Source: an uncultured Bacilli bacterium
GTDB taxonomy: Bacteria; Bacillota_I; Bacilli_A; RF39; UBA660
Direction of reading: 5' to 3'
NCBI GenBank assembly: GCA_934086815.1
Contig: CAKOIM010000002.1
Location: 1 to 64,000 of the forward strand
DNA: 64,000 nt
The notes beneath the pieces were generated by a model. It had not been told where the DNA came from, ran no database searches, and was given only the letters and a program-made list of their open reading frames with translations. Every line of letters begins with the position of its first letter. Within the stretch, counting starts at the first letter, position 1. This document shows positions 25,177 through 35,581 of this stretch, piece by piece. A program made the position numbers and the translations under genes.

Positions 25177-25968
25177 TTACCCTAAAGTTATGTCAAATAT
25201 CATCATTATTATAAAACCAAGTATTGTAAATAAAGACATTAAATCTTTTCGTTTGTTTTTTTGACTTTCTGGAATTAATTCTTGAACTACGACATAAATC
25301 ATAGCACCACCGGCAAAAGCAAGTAATATAGGTAATAATATTTTGACTTTTAAAACAAGTATTGCCCCGATAACAGCAGAAATAGGTTCGACAATTCCAC
25401 TTAAGACTCCAAATATAAATGCTTTTTTAGGGCTCATTCCTTCTCTTCTTAAGGGTAAGGATACTGCGACTCCCTCTGGGAAATTTTGAATACCAATACC
25501 AATAGCTAATAAAACCGCTGCCATTAATGTTGCTCCATCTAAATTATAAAATACTGAACCAAAAGCAACACCTATAGCCATACCTTCGGGAATATTATGT
25601 AGTGTAATAGAAAAAATTAGCATCCAACTTCTTTTTTTTCTTGTGATATTTTTATTTTTAGTCATTTTATTAAATATTTTATCTCCGAAAAAAAGTAGTA
25701 GACCACCCAATAAGAAACCTATTGACACAACAACCCAAGAAATCATTTCTAGATTATCAGCCATTTCCATTGCCGGAAGTAATAAACTAAAAAATGTTGC
25801 CGCAAGCATTACCCCAGCGGATAAACTTAGCATAGCATCTAAAGTAGTTTTATTTACACGTTTAAATAAAAAAACTACGGCTGCACCTAATGATGTAATA
25901 AACCATGTAAAGCACGTTGCAATTAATGCTTGAATAGAATAAGGTAAATTTGTAAACCAATTAATCAT
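25177..25968 (-). CDS. ZIP-family divalent metal transporter (1)
   Basis: 263 residues with about eight membrane helices. The binuclear metal site is marked by HNIPEG (124-129) in helix 4 and QNFPEG (161-166) in helix 5, so the usual His of the second site is replaced by Gln. Between helices 3 and 4 is the usual variable loop, here Lys/Arg-rich. ZIP proteins import Zn2+ or other divalent metals, and the sequence resembles ZupT-like bacterial members. ATG follows GGAG. A second, distant ZIP lies at 55614. Confidence 0.9.
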   Translation of the reverse strand: MINWFTNLPYSIQALIATCFTWFITSLGAAVVFLFKRVNKTTLDAMLSLSAGVMLAATFFSLLLPAMEMADNLEMISWVVVSIGFLLGGLLLFFGDKIFNKMTKNKNITRKKRSWMLIFSITLHNIPEGMAIGVAFGSVFYNLDGATLMAAVLLAIGIGIQNFPEGVAVSLPLRREGMSPKKAFIFGVLSGIVEPISAVIGAILVLKVKILLPILLAFAGGAMIYVVVQELIPESQKNKRKDLMSLFTILGFIIMMIFDITLG

Positions 25969-26028
25969 TTTTATACTCCAATCTATTTATATATTATGAA
26001 AATATTTTAATTAAGTTCATTACAACTC

Positions 26029-26057
26029 TTTACAAAGCATTAGTTTGTCGTTATAAT
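26029..26057 (+). promoter_or_regulatory. lon promoter
   Basis: TTTACA (26029-26034), exactly 17 bases, then TATAAT (26052-26057), 27 bases before the GTG start. No CIRCE or CtsR-like repeat is evident beside it. Confidence 0.8.
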
Positions 26058-26083
26058 AATTCTTATGTTTGGGAGGTGTAACT

Positions 26084-28351
26084 GTGAGTTTTAATGTACC
26101 AGTAATTTTACTTAAAAATGTTGTTATTCTTCCTAACCAAGAAATTAAAGTTGAACTATATAATTTAATTAGTGGAAAAACAATAAATGATGCCACAACT
26201 AATTATAAAGGAGAAATATTAGTTGTTACACCAATTGATGCTTTAGAAGAAGAACCAAGTGTTGAAGATTTACCAAATGTTGGGGTAATTGCTAAAATAA
26301 AAAATAAAATAGATAATAACGGATGTATTCAAGTAAGATTAAGAGGAATTAAAAGAGTCGCAGTTAATAAATACTTTCAAAAAGAAAATAATGAAATATT
26401 GTATAGTAATGTAATGTATATTGATTTACCGTCTTTAGTAAAAGAAGAAGAAAATGCAATAAATAAAAAAATGGTTGAAACTTTAAAGGAATATATAAAT
26501 GTTTCTAAGGGTGTATCAAATGATATATTATCTTTTATAAGTGCTTGTAATGATTTGAATAGAATTACAGATGCGGTTGCATCTTTCCTACCAATAAATA
26601 CGACTAAAAAACTAGAATATATGCAAGAGATTAATCCGATTAAAAGAGCTAAATCTTTAATAAAGGATATGAATGAAGAAATAAAAATTGTTGAGCTTGA
26701 TAATGAATTAGAAAATTCAATCGATGAAACTTTACAACAAGAACAAAGAGAATTTTATTTGAAAGAAAAGTTAAAAGTTATTAAAGAACAACTCGGAGAA
26801 AAATCTTGGAAAGAAGATGAAATTAAAAATTATCGTAGTATTCTTGATAAACTTAAAATAGATGAAAATATTAGAAAACATTTTTTACGAGAAATTGAAA
26901 AGTATGAAATAATGAATGATTCTTCTCCAGAGGTAAGTGTAATGCATAATTATTTAGATTGGGTATTACATTTACCATGGGATAAAAGTTCTTGTGAAAA
27001 TATTAATTTTACTAAGATATATGAAGAACTTAATAAATCTCATTATGGATTAGAAGAGATAAAAGTTAGAATAACAGAATATATTGCTATTAAAAATATT
27101 AATAAAGATATTAAAAGTCCGGTCATATGTTTAGTTGGGCCTCCGGGAACAGGGAAAACAAGTATTGCGATGTCTATTGCTAATGCTTTAAATAGAAAGT
27201 TTTACAAAATAAGTGTTGGGGGCTTAAATGATTCCATGGAATTAATTGGAACAAGAAGAACATATCTTGCTTCGATGCCGGGTAAAATTATTCAAGGAAT
27301 AAATAAATGTGGTGTTAATAATCCAGTTATCTTAATTGATGAAGTAGATAAAATGATACGTGATTATAAAGGAGATCCCGCATCAACATTATTAGAAATA
27401 TTAGATCCAGTGCAAAATAAATACTTTATGGATAATTATATAGAAGAACCATTTGATTTAAGTAATATTTTATTTATTTTAACTGCTAATAATATAGAAC
27501 AAATACCAGCACCCCTTTTAGATAGAGTAGAAGTAATTGAAATAAATAGTTACACGATATTTGAAAAAATTGATATAGCTAAAAATTATTTGTTACCTAA
27601 AATACTTAAAGAAAATATGGTATTTGAAGAAAAAATAAAATTTAGTGATGATTTAATATACTTTATTATAAATAAATATACAAAAGAGGCTGGACTAAGA
27701 GATTTAGAAAGAGTCTTATCATCTTTGGCAAGGAAAATTACTATAAATAACGTTAAACAATTATCAGAACAAAAAGTTATTAAGTTACTCGGTGAACCTA
27801 AGTATAGAGATGAAGATGTATTTTTAAATACCCCGGGACAAGTAAATATTTTAGCTTATACACCACTTGGAGGTATTTTAAGTAAAATAGAAACAGTTAT
27901 TTATAAAGGTACAGAAAAGATTAATATTACAGGTAATGTGGGTAAAGTTATGAATGAAAGTGTAAATGTCGCTTTATCGATGATTAAAAATAAATATAAG
28001 TATAATTTTCATAACTATGATTTACATATTCATTTTTTAACCGCTGGGATTAAAAAAGATGGTCCAAGTGCAGGTTTAAGTATAGCTGTTGCTATTACTA
28101 GTTTAATGGAAAATAAGACTGTGAGTGAAAATATTGCTTTTACAGGAGAAATAACATTACAAGGAAATATATTAAAAATTGGAGGATTAAAAGAAAAATT
28201 AATCGGAGCATTTAATAAAAATATAAGTTGCTGTTATATCCCTTTAGAAAATAAAGATGATTTAAAAGATATGCCAAAAGAAATTTTAAAGAAAATAGAT
28301 ATAAAATTGGTAAGTAACTTTGATGAAGTTTATAAAGATTTATTTAAATAA
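26084..28351 (+). CDS. lon: ATP-dependent protease Lon
   Basis: 755 residues: N-terminal LAN domain (VPVILLKNVVILPNQEI), a coiled-coil middle, an AAA+ module with P-loop GPPGTGKTS (~351) and Walker B ILIDEVDKM, and an S16 proteolytic domain with catalytic Ser in KDGPSAGLS (~663) and Lys in GGLKEKLIGA (~706). It degrades misfolded and regulatory proteins in the cytosol. Start: GTG 26084, five bases after GGGAGGTG; a TTG at 26069 overlaps the ribosome site and was not used. Own promoter. Confidence 0.96.
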   Translation: MSFNVPVILLKNVVILPNQEIKVELYNLISGKTINDATTNYKGEILVVTPIDALEEEPSVEDLPNVGVIAKIKNKIDNNGCIQVRLRGIKRVAVNKYFQKENNEILYSNVMYIDLPSLVKEEENAINKKMVETLKEYINVSKGVSNDILSFISACNDLNRITDAVASFLPINTTKKLEYMQEINPIKRAKSLIKDMNEEIKIVELDNELENSIDETLQQEQREFYLKEKLKVIKEQLGEKSWKEDEIKNYRSILDKLKIDENIRKHFLREIEKYEIMNDSSPEVSVMHNYLDWVLHLPWDKSSCENINFTKIYEELNKSHYGLEEIKVRITEYIAIKNINKDIKSPVICLVGPPGTGKTSIAMSIANALNRKFYKISVGGLNDSMELIGTRRTYLASMPGKIIQGINKCGVNNPVILIDEVDKMIRDYKGDPASTLLEILDPVQNKYFMDNYIEEPFDLSNILFILTANNIEQIPAPLLDRVEVIEINSYTIFEKIDIAKNYLLPKILKENMVFEEKIKFSDDLIYFIINKYTKEAGLRDLERVLSSLARKITINNVKQLSEQKVIKLLGEPKYRDEDVFLNTPGQVNILAYTPLGGILSKIETVIYKGTEKINITGNVGKVMNESVNVALSMIKNKYKYNFHNYDLHIHFLTAGIKKDGPSAGLSIAVAITSLMENKTVSENIAFTGEITLQGNILKIGGLKEKLIGAFNKNISCCYIPLENKDDLKDMPKEILKKIDIKLVSNFDEVYKDLFK

Positions 28352-28408
28352 TAGGCATTTTAAATAGTGTGTACATATATTATAAATATAGCTATTTTAG
28401 TTTTAGTA

Positions 28409-28417
28409 TGATATAAT
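28409..28417 (+). promoter_or_regulatory. Promoter of the hydrolase-murF-ddl operon
   Basis: TGATATAAT is a perfect extended -10 located 26 bases before the ATG at 28443. -35 not evident. Confidence 0.6.
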
Positions 28418-28442
28418 TTTTTTGATAGTTAGGAAGTGGAAC

Positions 28443-29162
28443 ATGGATATTAATAAACTTAATTATATAGATTATGGGGTTAATAAAAAAGGAGTAATTG
28501 TCTTACTTCATGGTTGGTCCCAAAATATTGAAATGATGAATATGCTTGGTGAACCTTTTAAAGATGAATATCGCGTTATTGTTTTAGATTTACCAGGTTT
28601 TGGAAAGAGTAGTGAACCAGATGATGGAATAAATATAACTGATTTTGCTAATGTACTACATGAATTATTAGTAAAATTGAAGGTCGAAAACCCCATTATT
28701 ATAGGCCATTCTGTTGGTGGTAGAATAGGTATTATGTATGCCTCTATGTATAAAGTTAAAAAATTAGTTTTATTATCATCTCCATTTAGACCAAGTAAAA
28801 AAAGTAAAGGTTTAAAGGTAAGATTATTTAAGATAGCTAAAAAATTCAAGTGTTTAAAAGGATTAGCTAATTATTTAAAGAAAAAGTGGGGATCAACTGA
28901 TTACAATAATGCTAGCGATGTTATGCGTAAAACTTTAGTAAAAGTTGTTAATCAAGATTTAACTGAAGATGCTTTAAAAATTAAATGTCCGACACTTTTA
29001 ATATATGGGGATAAAGATACAGAAACCAGAATAACGGAAGCATATGAGCTTGAGAAACTAATAAAAGATAGTGGCCTTGTTAAATATGATGGTTGTGGAC
29101 ATTATGCATACTTGGAAAGACTTAAGCAAACTATTTCCGTATTAAAGGTTTTTCTAGGTTGA
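28443..29162 (+). CDS. Alpha/beta hydrolase in a cell-wall operon
   Basis: 239 residues with the full alpha/beta hydrolase set: oxyanion LLHGWSQ, nucleophile elbow GHSVGG (Ser90), acid in YGDKDTE (~190) and His in GCGHYAYLE (~218). The cap after SSPFRP is Lys-rich. It is the first gene of an operon with murF and ddl (14- and 2-base gaps), so it may act on an envelope-related ester or peptide, but the substrate is unknown. Start: ATG 28443 after AGGAAGTGGA. Confidence 0.75.
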   Translation: MDINKLNYIDYGVNKKGVIVLLHGWSQNIEMMNMLGEPFKDEYRVIVLDLPGFGKSSEPDDGINITDFANVLHELLVKLKVENPIIIGHSVGGRIGIMYASMYKVKKLVLLSSPFRPSKKSKGLKVRLFKIAKKFKCLKGLANYLKKKWGSTDYNNASDVMRKTLVKVVNQDLTEDALKIKCPTLLIYGDKDTETRITEAYELEKLIKDSGLVKYDGCGHYAYLERLKQTISVLKVFLG

Positions 29163-29175
29163 AGGAGGCAAAAAA

Positions 29176-30699
29176 ATGATTGTTATATATGTACTAATGT
29201 TAGTTCTTTTTTTAATCAATTCATTATTTAATATACAAATGCTTCAGCAAAACTCTTATAATGGGAAGCATAAATATTTCTTATATATATTAAGAGATTA
29301 TAAAAATAATTATTTAGTTAATGCTTTAAAAATTATATTTTTAATATTAACTTGTTTAATTAATACGAAGATATTTGTAATTTTAGGGTTAATTGTTTAT
29401 ATACTTTATGAATATAAAATTTATGAAAAACACAAAGAAAAGTTACCATTAAAGTTTACGAAAAGGGTATTTAGAATCTCTTGTCTTAACTTGATTTTCT
29501 TCTTAAGTTTTAGTTTTAATTATAAATTACTACTTACTTACATAATTTTTAATAGTTGGATTTTAATATTCATTGTCTTTATTTTAACCCCGGTTGAAAA
29601 AATAATATTTAATAGTTATAAAAATAAAGCTTTAGCAAAATTAAATAAAATGCAAGGTATAAATATTATTGGTATAACTGGTTCTTTTGGTAAAACAAGT
29701 ACGAAAATGATTTTAAATTCTATCTTATCAGTTAAATATAAAGGCTTTTTTACTCCAGGAAGCTATAATACTCCGAATGGTGTAGTATTAACACTTAACA
29801 ATGAAAAAAGTATCTTTAATGATTATTTTATATGTGAAATGGGAGCAAGAAAAAACGGCGATATTAAAGAATTATGCGATATTGTAAAACCTAAATATGG
29901 TATTATTACAAGTGTTGGTCCGGCTCATTTAGAATCTTTTAAAAGTATTGATAATGTATGTAAAACAAAGTTTGAATTAGGTGAATCATTAAAAGAAGAT
30001 GGTTTATTAATATTAAATAAAGATTCTAAATATTTAAGAGAATATAAATTAAAAAATAAAGTAAAAGTAGTTTGGGTTGGTATAGATAAAGATGCGGATG
30101 TAATGGCTAAGGATATAAAAATAACTAATAAAGGAACTACATTTAAATTAGTAATTGAAAAAAGTAGTATAATGGTAAATACAATTCTTTTAGGAGAAAA
30201 AAATATTTATAATATTTTAGAATCCGCGGCTCTTGCATATAATTTAGGGTTATCACTTAATGAAATAAAACAAGGTATACTAAATATTAAACCAATACAA
30301 CATCGTCTTGAAATTAAACAATATAATAATATAACGGTAATTGATGATTCTTTTAATGCTAATCCGGAAGGGGCTAAAAATGCTTTAGAAGTATTGAGTT
30401 TAATGGAAGGTAAAAAGATTGTTATAACACCTGGTATGATTGAAATGGGTTCATCCCAAGAAGAACTAAATTTTGCTTTTGGTAAAAATATAGCCGAAGT
30501 TGCTGATGAAGTTTATTTAATCGGAGAAAATCAAACAAAACCTATTAAAAATGGTATAGAAAGTGTCAATAAAAAATTCAATGTTCATGTATATAATAGA
30601 TTTATAAAAGCATATAATGATATAATTAAGGCATCTGGAAATGAAAAGATAGTTATCTTAATAGAAAATGATTTACCAGATGCATATATGGAGGGATAG
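29176..30699 (+). CDS. murF: MurF-type Mur ligase with N-terminal membrane domain
   Basis: 507 residues. The first ~150 form four or five hydrophobic segments instead of the normal soluble UDP-binding domain. From ~160 it is a Mur ligase: ATP loop GITGSFGKTSTK (166-177), the YNTPNGVVLT region, FICEMGARKNGDI with the metal/carbamate-site residues, HRLEI, and DDSFNANPEG. The last part is the ligand-binding C-terminal domain. MurF adds D-Ala-D-Ala to UDP-MurNAc-tripeptide; ddl is the next gene, which fits. The membrane fusion is unusual for textbook MurF but would place the step at the membrane. ATG follows GGAGG. Confidence 0.85.
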   Translation: MIVIYVLMLVLFLINSLFNIQMLQQNSYNGKHKYFLYILRDYKNNYLVNALKIIFLILTCLINTKIFVILGLIVYILYEYKIYEKHKEKLPLKFTKRVFRISCLNLIFFLSFSFNYKLLLTYIIFNSWILIFIVFILTPVEKIIFNSYKNKALAKLNKMQGINIIGITGSFGKTSTKMILNSILSVKYKGFFTPGSYNTPNGVVLTLNNEKSIFNDYFICEMGARKNGDIKELCDIVKPKYGIITSVGPAHLESFKSIDNVCKTKFELGESLKEDGLLILNKDSKYLREYKLKNKVKVVWVGIDKDADVMAKDIKITNKGTTFKLVIEKSSIMVNTILLGEKNIYNILESAALAYNLGLSLNEIKQGILNIKPIQHRLEIKQYNNITVIDDSFNANPEGAKNALEVLSLMEGKKIVITPGMIEMGSSQEELNFAFGKNIAEVADEVYLIGENQTKPIKNGIESVNKKFNVHVYNRFIKAYNDIIKASGNEKIVILIENDLPDAYMEG

Positions 30700-30700
30700 T

Positions 30701-31858
30701 ATGAAATTAAATATTGGTTTTATTTATGGGGGAAAAAGTACGGAGCATGAAATAAGTGTTATTAGCGCTGTACAAGCAATGAGTCATATTGATAAAGAAA
30801 AATATGAAGCAATACCAATATATATATCCAAAGATTCTAAGATGTATACATCAGATATTTTAAAGGATATGAAAACATATAAAGATTTAAATAATTTAAA
30901 AAAGAAATGTAATGAAATTATTATAACAAAAAAAGATGAAAAAATTTGTTTAATAAAAAATAGTTTTCCTTATAAAACTGTAGCTTATGTTGATTTGTTT
31001 TTTCCTGTAATGCATGGATATAACACGGAAGATGGTTCTTTGGAAGGATATTTAGAAACATTAGATGTTCCATATTGTGAAAGCGATATGTTTGCATGTG
31101 TAATTGGTCAAGATAAAGTGTTTCAAAAAGCCGTATTAAAAGAAAATGGAATTAATGTTGTTCCTTATGTTTACTTTTATGAATATGAATACTTAAATGA
31201 TGAAAAAAACATTTTAAATAAGTGTGAGAATTTAGATTATCCATTAATTATTAAACCAGCTCGACAAGGAAGTAGTATTGGTATAGGTTTTGCTAATAAT
31301 CGGGAAGAATTAATTGAAAGTATTAATGAAGCTATAATGTATGATGAAAAAATAATTGTAGAAAAAGTTATAAAAGATTTACAAGAATTAAATTGTTCTG
31401 TTTTGGGCGGTCTTGGAGATTATAAAGCTAGTGTAATTGAAGAGGTTTTCCCATCAGAAAAAATACTTTCTTATGAAGATAAATATTTAAGTGATTCAAA
31501 AACTAAAGGAATGGCTTCTTTAGGAAGAAAAATACCTGCGGAAATTAATAAGTCTTTAGAAAAAGAAGTAAAAGATATAAGTTTAAAAGCATGTAGGGCA
31601 TTAAATACTAATGGAATAGTAAGAATTGATTTTTTAGTAGATAAAAAAGAAAATAAAGTTTATTTAAATGAACTTAATATTATTCCAGGATCTTTAGCAT
31701 TTTACTTGTGGACTCCATTAGATAAACAATATAAAGAATTATTAAATGATATTATTGAATATGGCATTAAAAGATCTAAAAATAAAGCTCGAAAATTAAA
31801 TAGTTTTGATACAAATGTTTTAGAAGGTTTTAATGGAGTTAAAGGTGTAAAGAAATAG
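30701..31858 (+). CDS. ddl: D-alanine--D-alanine ligase
   Basis: 385 residues, ATP-grasp fold. The N-terminus is IGFIYGGKSTEHEISV. The substrate loop reads PVMHGYNTEDGSLEG, where Asn-Thr replaces the usual Gly before EDG. KPARQGSSIGI is the ATP-grasp loop, and LNELNIIPGSLAFYLW holds the metal-binding Glu/Asn. It makes the D-Ala-D-Ala used by the upstream MurF. The C-terminus carries about 20 extra residues. Start: ATG 30701 after GGAGGGATAG; an earlier in-frame ATG at 30668 lies inside murF. Confidence 0.93.
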   Translation: MKLNIGFIYGGKSTEHEISVISAVQAMSHIDKEKYEAIPIYISKDSKMYTSDILKDMKTYKDLNNLKKKCNEIIITKKDEKICLIKNSFPYKTVAYVDLFFPVMHGYNTEDGSLEGYLETLDVPYCESDMFACVIGQDKVFQKAVLKENGINVVPYVYFYEYEYLNDEKNILNKCENLDYPLIIKPARQGSSIGIGFANNREELIESINEAIMYDEKIIVEKVIKDLQELNCSVLGGLGDYKASVIEEVFPSEKILSYEDKYLSDSKTKGMASLGRKIPAEINKSLEKEVKDISLKACRALNTNGIVRIDFLVDKKENKVYLNELNIIPGSLAFYLWTPLDKQYKELLNDIIEYGIKRSKNKARKLNSFDTNVLEGFNGVKGVKK

Positions 31859-31878
31859 GCTTATGTCTATTTTTTTTT
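31853..31878 (+). terminator. Terminator of the ddl operon
   Basis: AAATAG (31853-31858) pairs with CTATTT (31867-31872) and runs into T. It includes the ddl stop codon. Confidence 0.7.
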
Positions 31879-31912
31879 ATAGAAATATTGTATACTTAAA
31901 ATAGGTGGTAGA

Positions 31913-34132
31913 ATGGAAGCATGGAATAAATTTAAAAAAGGAAAATGGTGTAATGAAGTAAATGTCTATGACTTTATTGAATTAAACTATCAAGAATATA
32001 CTGGGGATGAATCTTTTTTATGTGATAAAACTAAAAAAACTACTAAAGTTTGGAATAAGTGTGAAACACTATTAAAAAAAGAAATGAAAAAACATGTACT
32101 AGGAATTGATACATGGACTATTTCAGGTATAGATGCATATAAACCGGGTTTTATTGATAAATCTAGTGAAGTAATTGTAGGTTTACAAACAGAAAAACCT
32201 TTAAGAAGAATTGTTAATCCTTTCGGAGGTATAAGAATGGTGCATCAAGAAATAGATGCTTACAATTATATATTAGATCCTAAATTTGATTTAGTTTTTA
32301 AATATCGTAAGACTCATAATGATGGGGTATTTGATGCTTATACTAAAGATATTAAATTGGCAAGAAAAGTAGGGCTTATTACGGGGTTACCTGATGCTTA
32401 TGGAAGGGGAAGAATTATTGGGGATTACCGAAGAGTTGCATTATATGGTACAAGTTTTTTAAAAGAAGAAAAAATTAAAGATTTAGATACTATGTTACAA
32501 GGAGAAATGACTAGTGATTTAATTCAATTAAGAGAAAATGTTTCAATGCAAATTAAAGCTTTAAGTGAATTAGAAAGCATGGCTTTAAAGTATGGTTATG
32601 ATATTACTAAACCAGCAAGAAATGCTCGTGAAGCTATCCAATGGACTTATTTTGCTTATCTTGGTGCTATTAAGGAAAATAATGGTGCTGCAATGAGTTT
32701 AGGTCGTGTAGATTCATTTTTTGATATTTATATAAATAGAGATTTAAAAAATAAAACATTAACAGAAAGTGAAGCTCAAGAATTAATTGATCAATTTATA
32801 ATAAAATTAAGATTAGTAAGACATTTAAGGACTCCGGCTTATGATGAACTTTTCTCTGGAGATCCAACTTGGGTTACTTGTTCCATTGGTGGAGCTACAG
32901 ATTCAAATAAATCTTTAGTTACTAAAACTAGTTATAGATTAATTCATTCCCTTACTAATTTAGGACCTGCTCCAGAACCAAATATTACAATTTTATGGAA
33001 TGAAATATTGCCTTTAAATTTCAAAAAATATTGTGCAAAGATGAGTATTTCAACAGATGCCATTCAATATGAAAATGATAATTTAATGAATAGTATTTTT
33101 GGAAGTGATTATGCTATTGCTTGTTGTGTATCAGCAATGCGTTTGGGTAAAGATATGCAATATTTTGGGGCAAGATGTAATTTAGCTAAAGCGCTACTTT
33201 ATGCTATTAATGGTGGAGTTGATGAAATAACTAATATTAAGGTCTTAGATGTTGAAAAAATAAATAGTGAAGTATTAGATTATAAAACAGTTAAAAAAGC
33301 ATTCTATAAAGTTTTAGAAAAAGTTGCTAGTCTTTATGTTAATGCTATGAATATAATTCACTATATGCATGATAAATATGCTTATGAAGCAATTCAAATG
33401 GCTTTGCATGATACTTATGTTAATCGATTAATGGCTTATGGGGTTGCCGGTTTATCTGTTGTTGCTGATAGTTTATCTGCTATAAAATATGCTAATGTAA
33501 AACCAATATATAAAAATGGTTTAGCCGTAGATTTTGAAATTGAAGGAGATTTTCCCAAGTTTGGAAATGATGATGATAGAGTTGATAATATTGCCAAAGA
33601 AGTAGTGGAAAAATTTTACCAAGAATTAAGTAAACATCATCAATTAAATAATGCTAAACCAACATTATCAGTTTTAACAATTACTTCAAATGTTGTGTAT
33701 GGAGCAAAAACCGGGGCTACTCCGGATGGACGTAAAAAAGGTGTTCCTTTTGCACCGGGGGCAAATCCTATGCATGAAAGAGATAAAAGTGGAGCTTTAG
33801 CAAGTCTTAATTCCGTTAGTAAAATTCCATATAAAGATTGTTGTCTAGATGGTATTTCTAATACATTTTCTATAGTTCCCACTTCTTTAGGTAAAAGTGT
33901 AAGTGATAGAACAAACAACTTAGTAAGTGTTTTAGATGGTTATTTTAAAAAAGGTGGACACCATTTAAATGTAAATGTTTTAAATCGTGAAACTTTAATA
34001 GATGCAATGAATCATCCAGAAAAATATCCTCTTCTTACAATAAGAGTATCAGGTTATGCGGTTAGATTTAATCGTTTAACTAAAGTTCAACAACAAGAAG
34101 TTATAAGTAGGACATTCCATGATAAATTATAA
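31913..34132 (+). CDS. pflB: Pyruvate formate-lyase
   Basis: 739 residues, full length. Pyruvate + CoA gives acetyl-CoA + formate, a fermentation enzyme of anaerobes. The catalytic Cys pair is in AIACCVSAM (Cys404-Cys405) and the glycyl radical is Gly714 in RVSGYAVRF. It is followed by its activase with overlapping ends. ATG follows AGGTGGTAG, with TATACT about 20 bases upstream. Confidence 0.96.
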   Translation: MEAWNKFKKGKWCNEVNVYDFIELNYQEYTGDESFLCDKTKKTTKVWNKCETLLKKEMKKHVLGIDTWTISGIDAYKPGFIDKSSEVIVGLQTEKPLRRIVNPFGGIRMVHQEIDAYNYILDPKFDLVFKYRKTHNDGVFDAYTKDIKLARKVGLITGLPDAYGRGRIIGDYRRVALYGTSFLKEEKIKDLDTMLQGEMTSDLIQLRENVSMQIKALSELESMALKYGYDITKPARNAREAIQWTYFAYLGAIKENNGAAMSLGRVDSFFDIYINRDLKNKTLTESEAQELIDQFIIKLRLVRHLRTPAYDELFSGDPTWVTCSIGGATDSNKSLVTKTSYRLIHSLTNLGPAPEPNITILWNEILPLNFKKYCAKMSISTDAIQYENDNLMNSIFGSDYAIACCVSAMRLGKDMQYFGARCNLAKALLYAINGGVDEITNIKVLDVEKINSEVLDYKTVKKAFYKVLEKVASLYVNAMNIIHYMHDKYAYEAIQMALHDTYVNRLMAYGVAGLSVVADSLSAIKYANVKPIYKNGLAVDFEIEGDFPKFGNDDDRVDNIAKEVVEKFYQELSKHHQLNNAKPTLSVLTITSNVVYGAKTGATPDGRKKGVPFAPGANPMHERDKSGALASLNSVSKIPYKDCCLDGISNTFSIVPTSLGKSVSDRTNNLVSVLDGYFKKGGHHLNVNVLNRETLIDAMNHPEKYPLLTIRVSGYAVRFNRLTKVQQQEVISRTFHDKL

Positions 34133-34847
34133 GATGAAAGGTAGCGTTAATAGCGTTGAAACTTTTGGCCTTTTAGATGGACCAGGTATTAGATATGTAC
34201 TTTTTTTCAATGGTTGTTTACTTAGATGTAAATTTTGTCATAATCCGGAAATGTTTACTATAAAAGAAAAAAATGTAACCGTAAAAGAATGTGTTGATAA
34301 AATACTTAGATTTAAACCATACTTTAATAATGGCGGAGGTGTTACATTATCCGGTGGTGAACCTCTTTTACAAGTTGATTTTTTAATTGAATTATGTAAA
34401 GCTTTAAAAAATGAAAATATCCATATCACCTTGGATACGGCCGGTGTGGGAATTGGAAAGTATGAAGAAGTACTTTCATTAGTTGATTTAGTAATATTAG
34501 ACATTAAACATTTAACTCGGGAAGGATATCAAGATATTACTGGTCACAGTATTGATGAATTTAATAAGTTTGTTATGGTTTTAACTAAGAGTAGTAAAGA
34601 TGTATGGATAAGACAAGTCGTAGTTCCTCTTGTTCATGATAATCAAGAATATATGCTTATGTTACAAAAATATTTAGGTACTTTAAAAAATATTAAGAAA
34701 GTTGAATTTTTGCCTTATCATAAAATTGGGGATAGTAAATATGATGATTTAGGTATAATAAATCCCTATAAAGATAAAGAAGCGATGGATGCCAAAAGAT
34801 GCGAAGAATTATATAATAAATATATTAAAGATAATCTAACTTTTTAG
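34119..34847 (+). CDS. pflA: Pyruvate formate-lyase activating enzyme (radical SAM)
   Basis: 242 residues. CLLRCKFC (33-40) is the CX3CX2C motif that holds the 4Fe-4S cluster for SAM cleavage, and [14 protein letters not shown] is the SAM-binding GGE region. It installs the glycyl radical on PflB Gly714. ATG 34119 lies 7 bases after AGGA and overlaps pflB. The internal ATG at 34134, just past the pflB stop, better matches where relatives begin ([12 protein letters not shown]), so the start is uncertain by five codons. Confidence 0.94.
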   Translation: MINYKMKGSVNSVETFGLLDGPGIRYVLFFNGCLLRCKFCHNPEMFTIKEKNVTVKECVDKILRFKPYFNNGGGVTLSGGEPLLQVDFLIELCKALKNENIHITLDTAGVGIGKYEEVLSLVDLVILDIKHLTREGYQDITGHSIDEFNKFVMVLTKSSKDVWIRQVVVPLVHDNQEYMLMLQKYLGTLKNIKKVEFLPYHKIGDSKYDDLGIINPYKDKEAMDAKRCEELYNKYIKDNLTF

Positions 34848-34858
34848 TTGGATTTTTT
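34833..34858 (+). terminator. Terminator of the pfl operon
   Basis: AATCTAACT (34833-34841) pairs with AGTTGGATT (34846-34854) around TTTT with one G-T pair, followed by T. It overlaps the pflA stop. Confidence 0.75.
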
Positions 34859-34899
34859 CTTTATTTTTGTTAATATAAATGTGTAAGGTTGTGATATTT

Positions 34900-35571
34900 A
34901 TGAATAATAAATTTAATTTAACAAAAGAACAAAATGTTTTTGTTGCTAAAAGAAATATTGTCGATTATATTTGGAAAAGTGCTAATTTAGAAGGTATTGG
35001 AGTAACATATCCAGAAACTCAAGCAATTTATGATGGCGGCATTGTAAATGGTTTAACCGTGGATAATATTATTACTATTAATAATTTAAAATATGCTTGG
35101 CAATTTATTCTTGAAGAAAAAGATATAGCTAATAATTTTGATACTTTATGTTATATTCAAAAGCTAGTGTGTGATAAATTAGTTTTACAAGAAAATTTAG
35201 GAAAATTAAGATCTACCCCGGTAAATATTGGGGGAACTTCTTGGAAGCCTCTATTTCCAATTGAAACACAAATTAAAGAAGAATTGGAAAACTTACTTAA
35301 TAATCAAACAATAACTAAAACAGAATTGGCTATTGAAGTAATGTTATGGATTATGCATAGACAAATGTTTATAGATGGTAATAAAAGGACTGCTATGTTA
35401 TTTGCAAATAAAATCATGATAGATAATGGATGTGGTATTATTTCTATATCTCAACAAAATCAAGCAACTTTTTTAGAAAAATTAATTAAATTTTATGAAT
35501 CTGGTAACGATTTTGATTTAAAACAATGGATATATGATACAAGTATTGATGGGATAAATTTAAATAACTAA
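34900..35571 (+). CDS. Fic-domain protein with Gln in place of the catalytic His
   Basis: 223 residues. The Fic loop reads IMHRQMFIDGNKRTAM. Aligned on FxDGNxR, the canonical His position (two before Phe) is Gln155, with a His two residues further upstream. An N-terminal SANLEG matches the autoinhibitory [S/T]xxxE[G/N] motif of self-inhibited Fic proteins. Fic enzymes transfer AMP or other NMPs to hydroxyl groups; without the His this may be inactive, or belong to a subgroup using another base. No obvious antitoxin is adjacent. ATG 34900 follows AAGGTTGTGA. Confidence 0.8.
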   Translation: MNNKFNLTKEQNVFVAKRNIVDYIWKSANLEGIGVTYPETQAIYDGGIVNGLTVDNIITINNLKYAWQFILEEKDIANNFDTLCYIQKLVCDKLVLQENLGKLRSTPVNIGGTSWKPLFPIETQIKEELENLLNNQTITKTELAIEVMLWIMHRQMFIDGNKRTAMLFANKIMIDNGCGIISISQQNQATFLEKLIKFYESGNDFDLKQWIYDTSIDGINLNN

Positions 35572-35581
35572 GGAGGACTAA

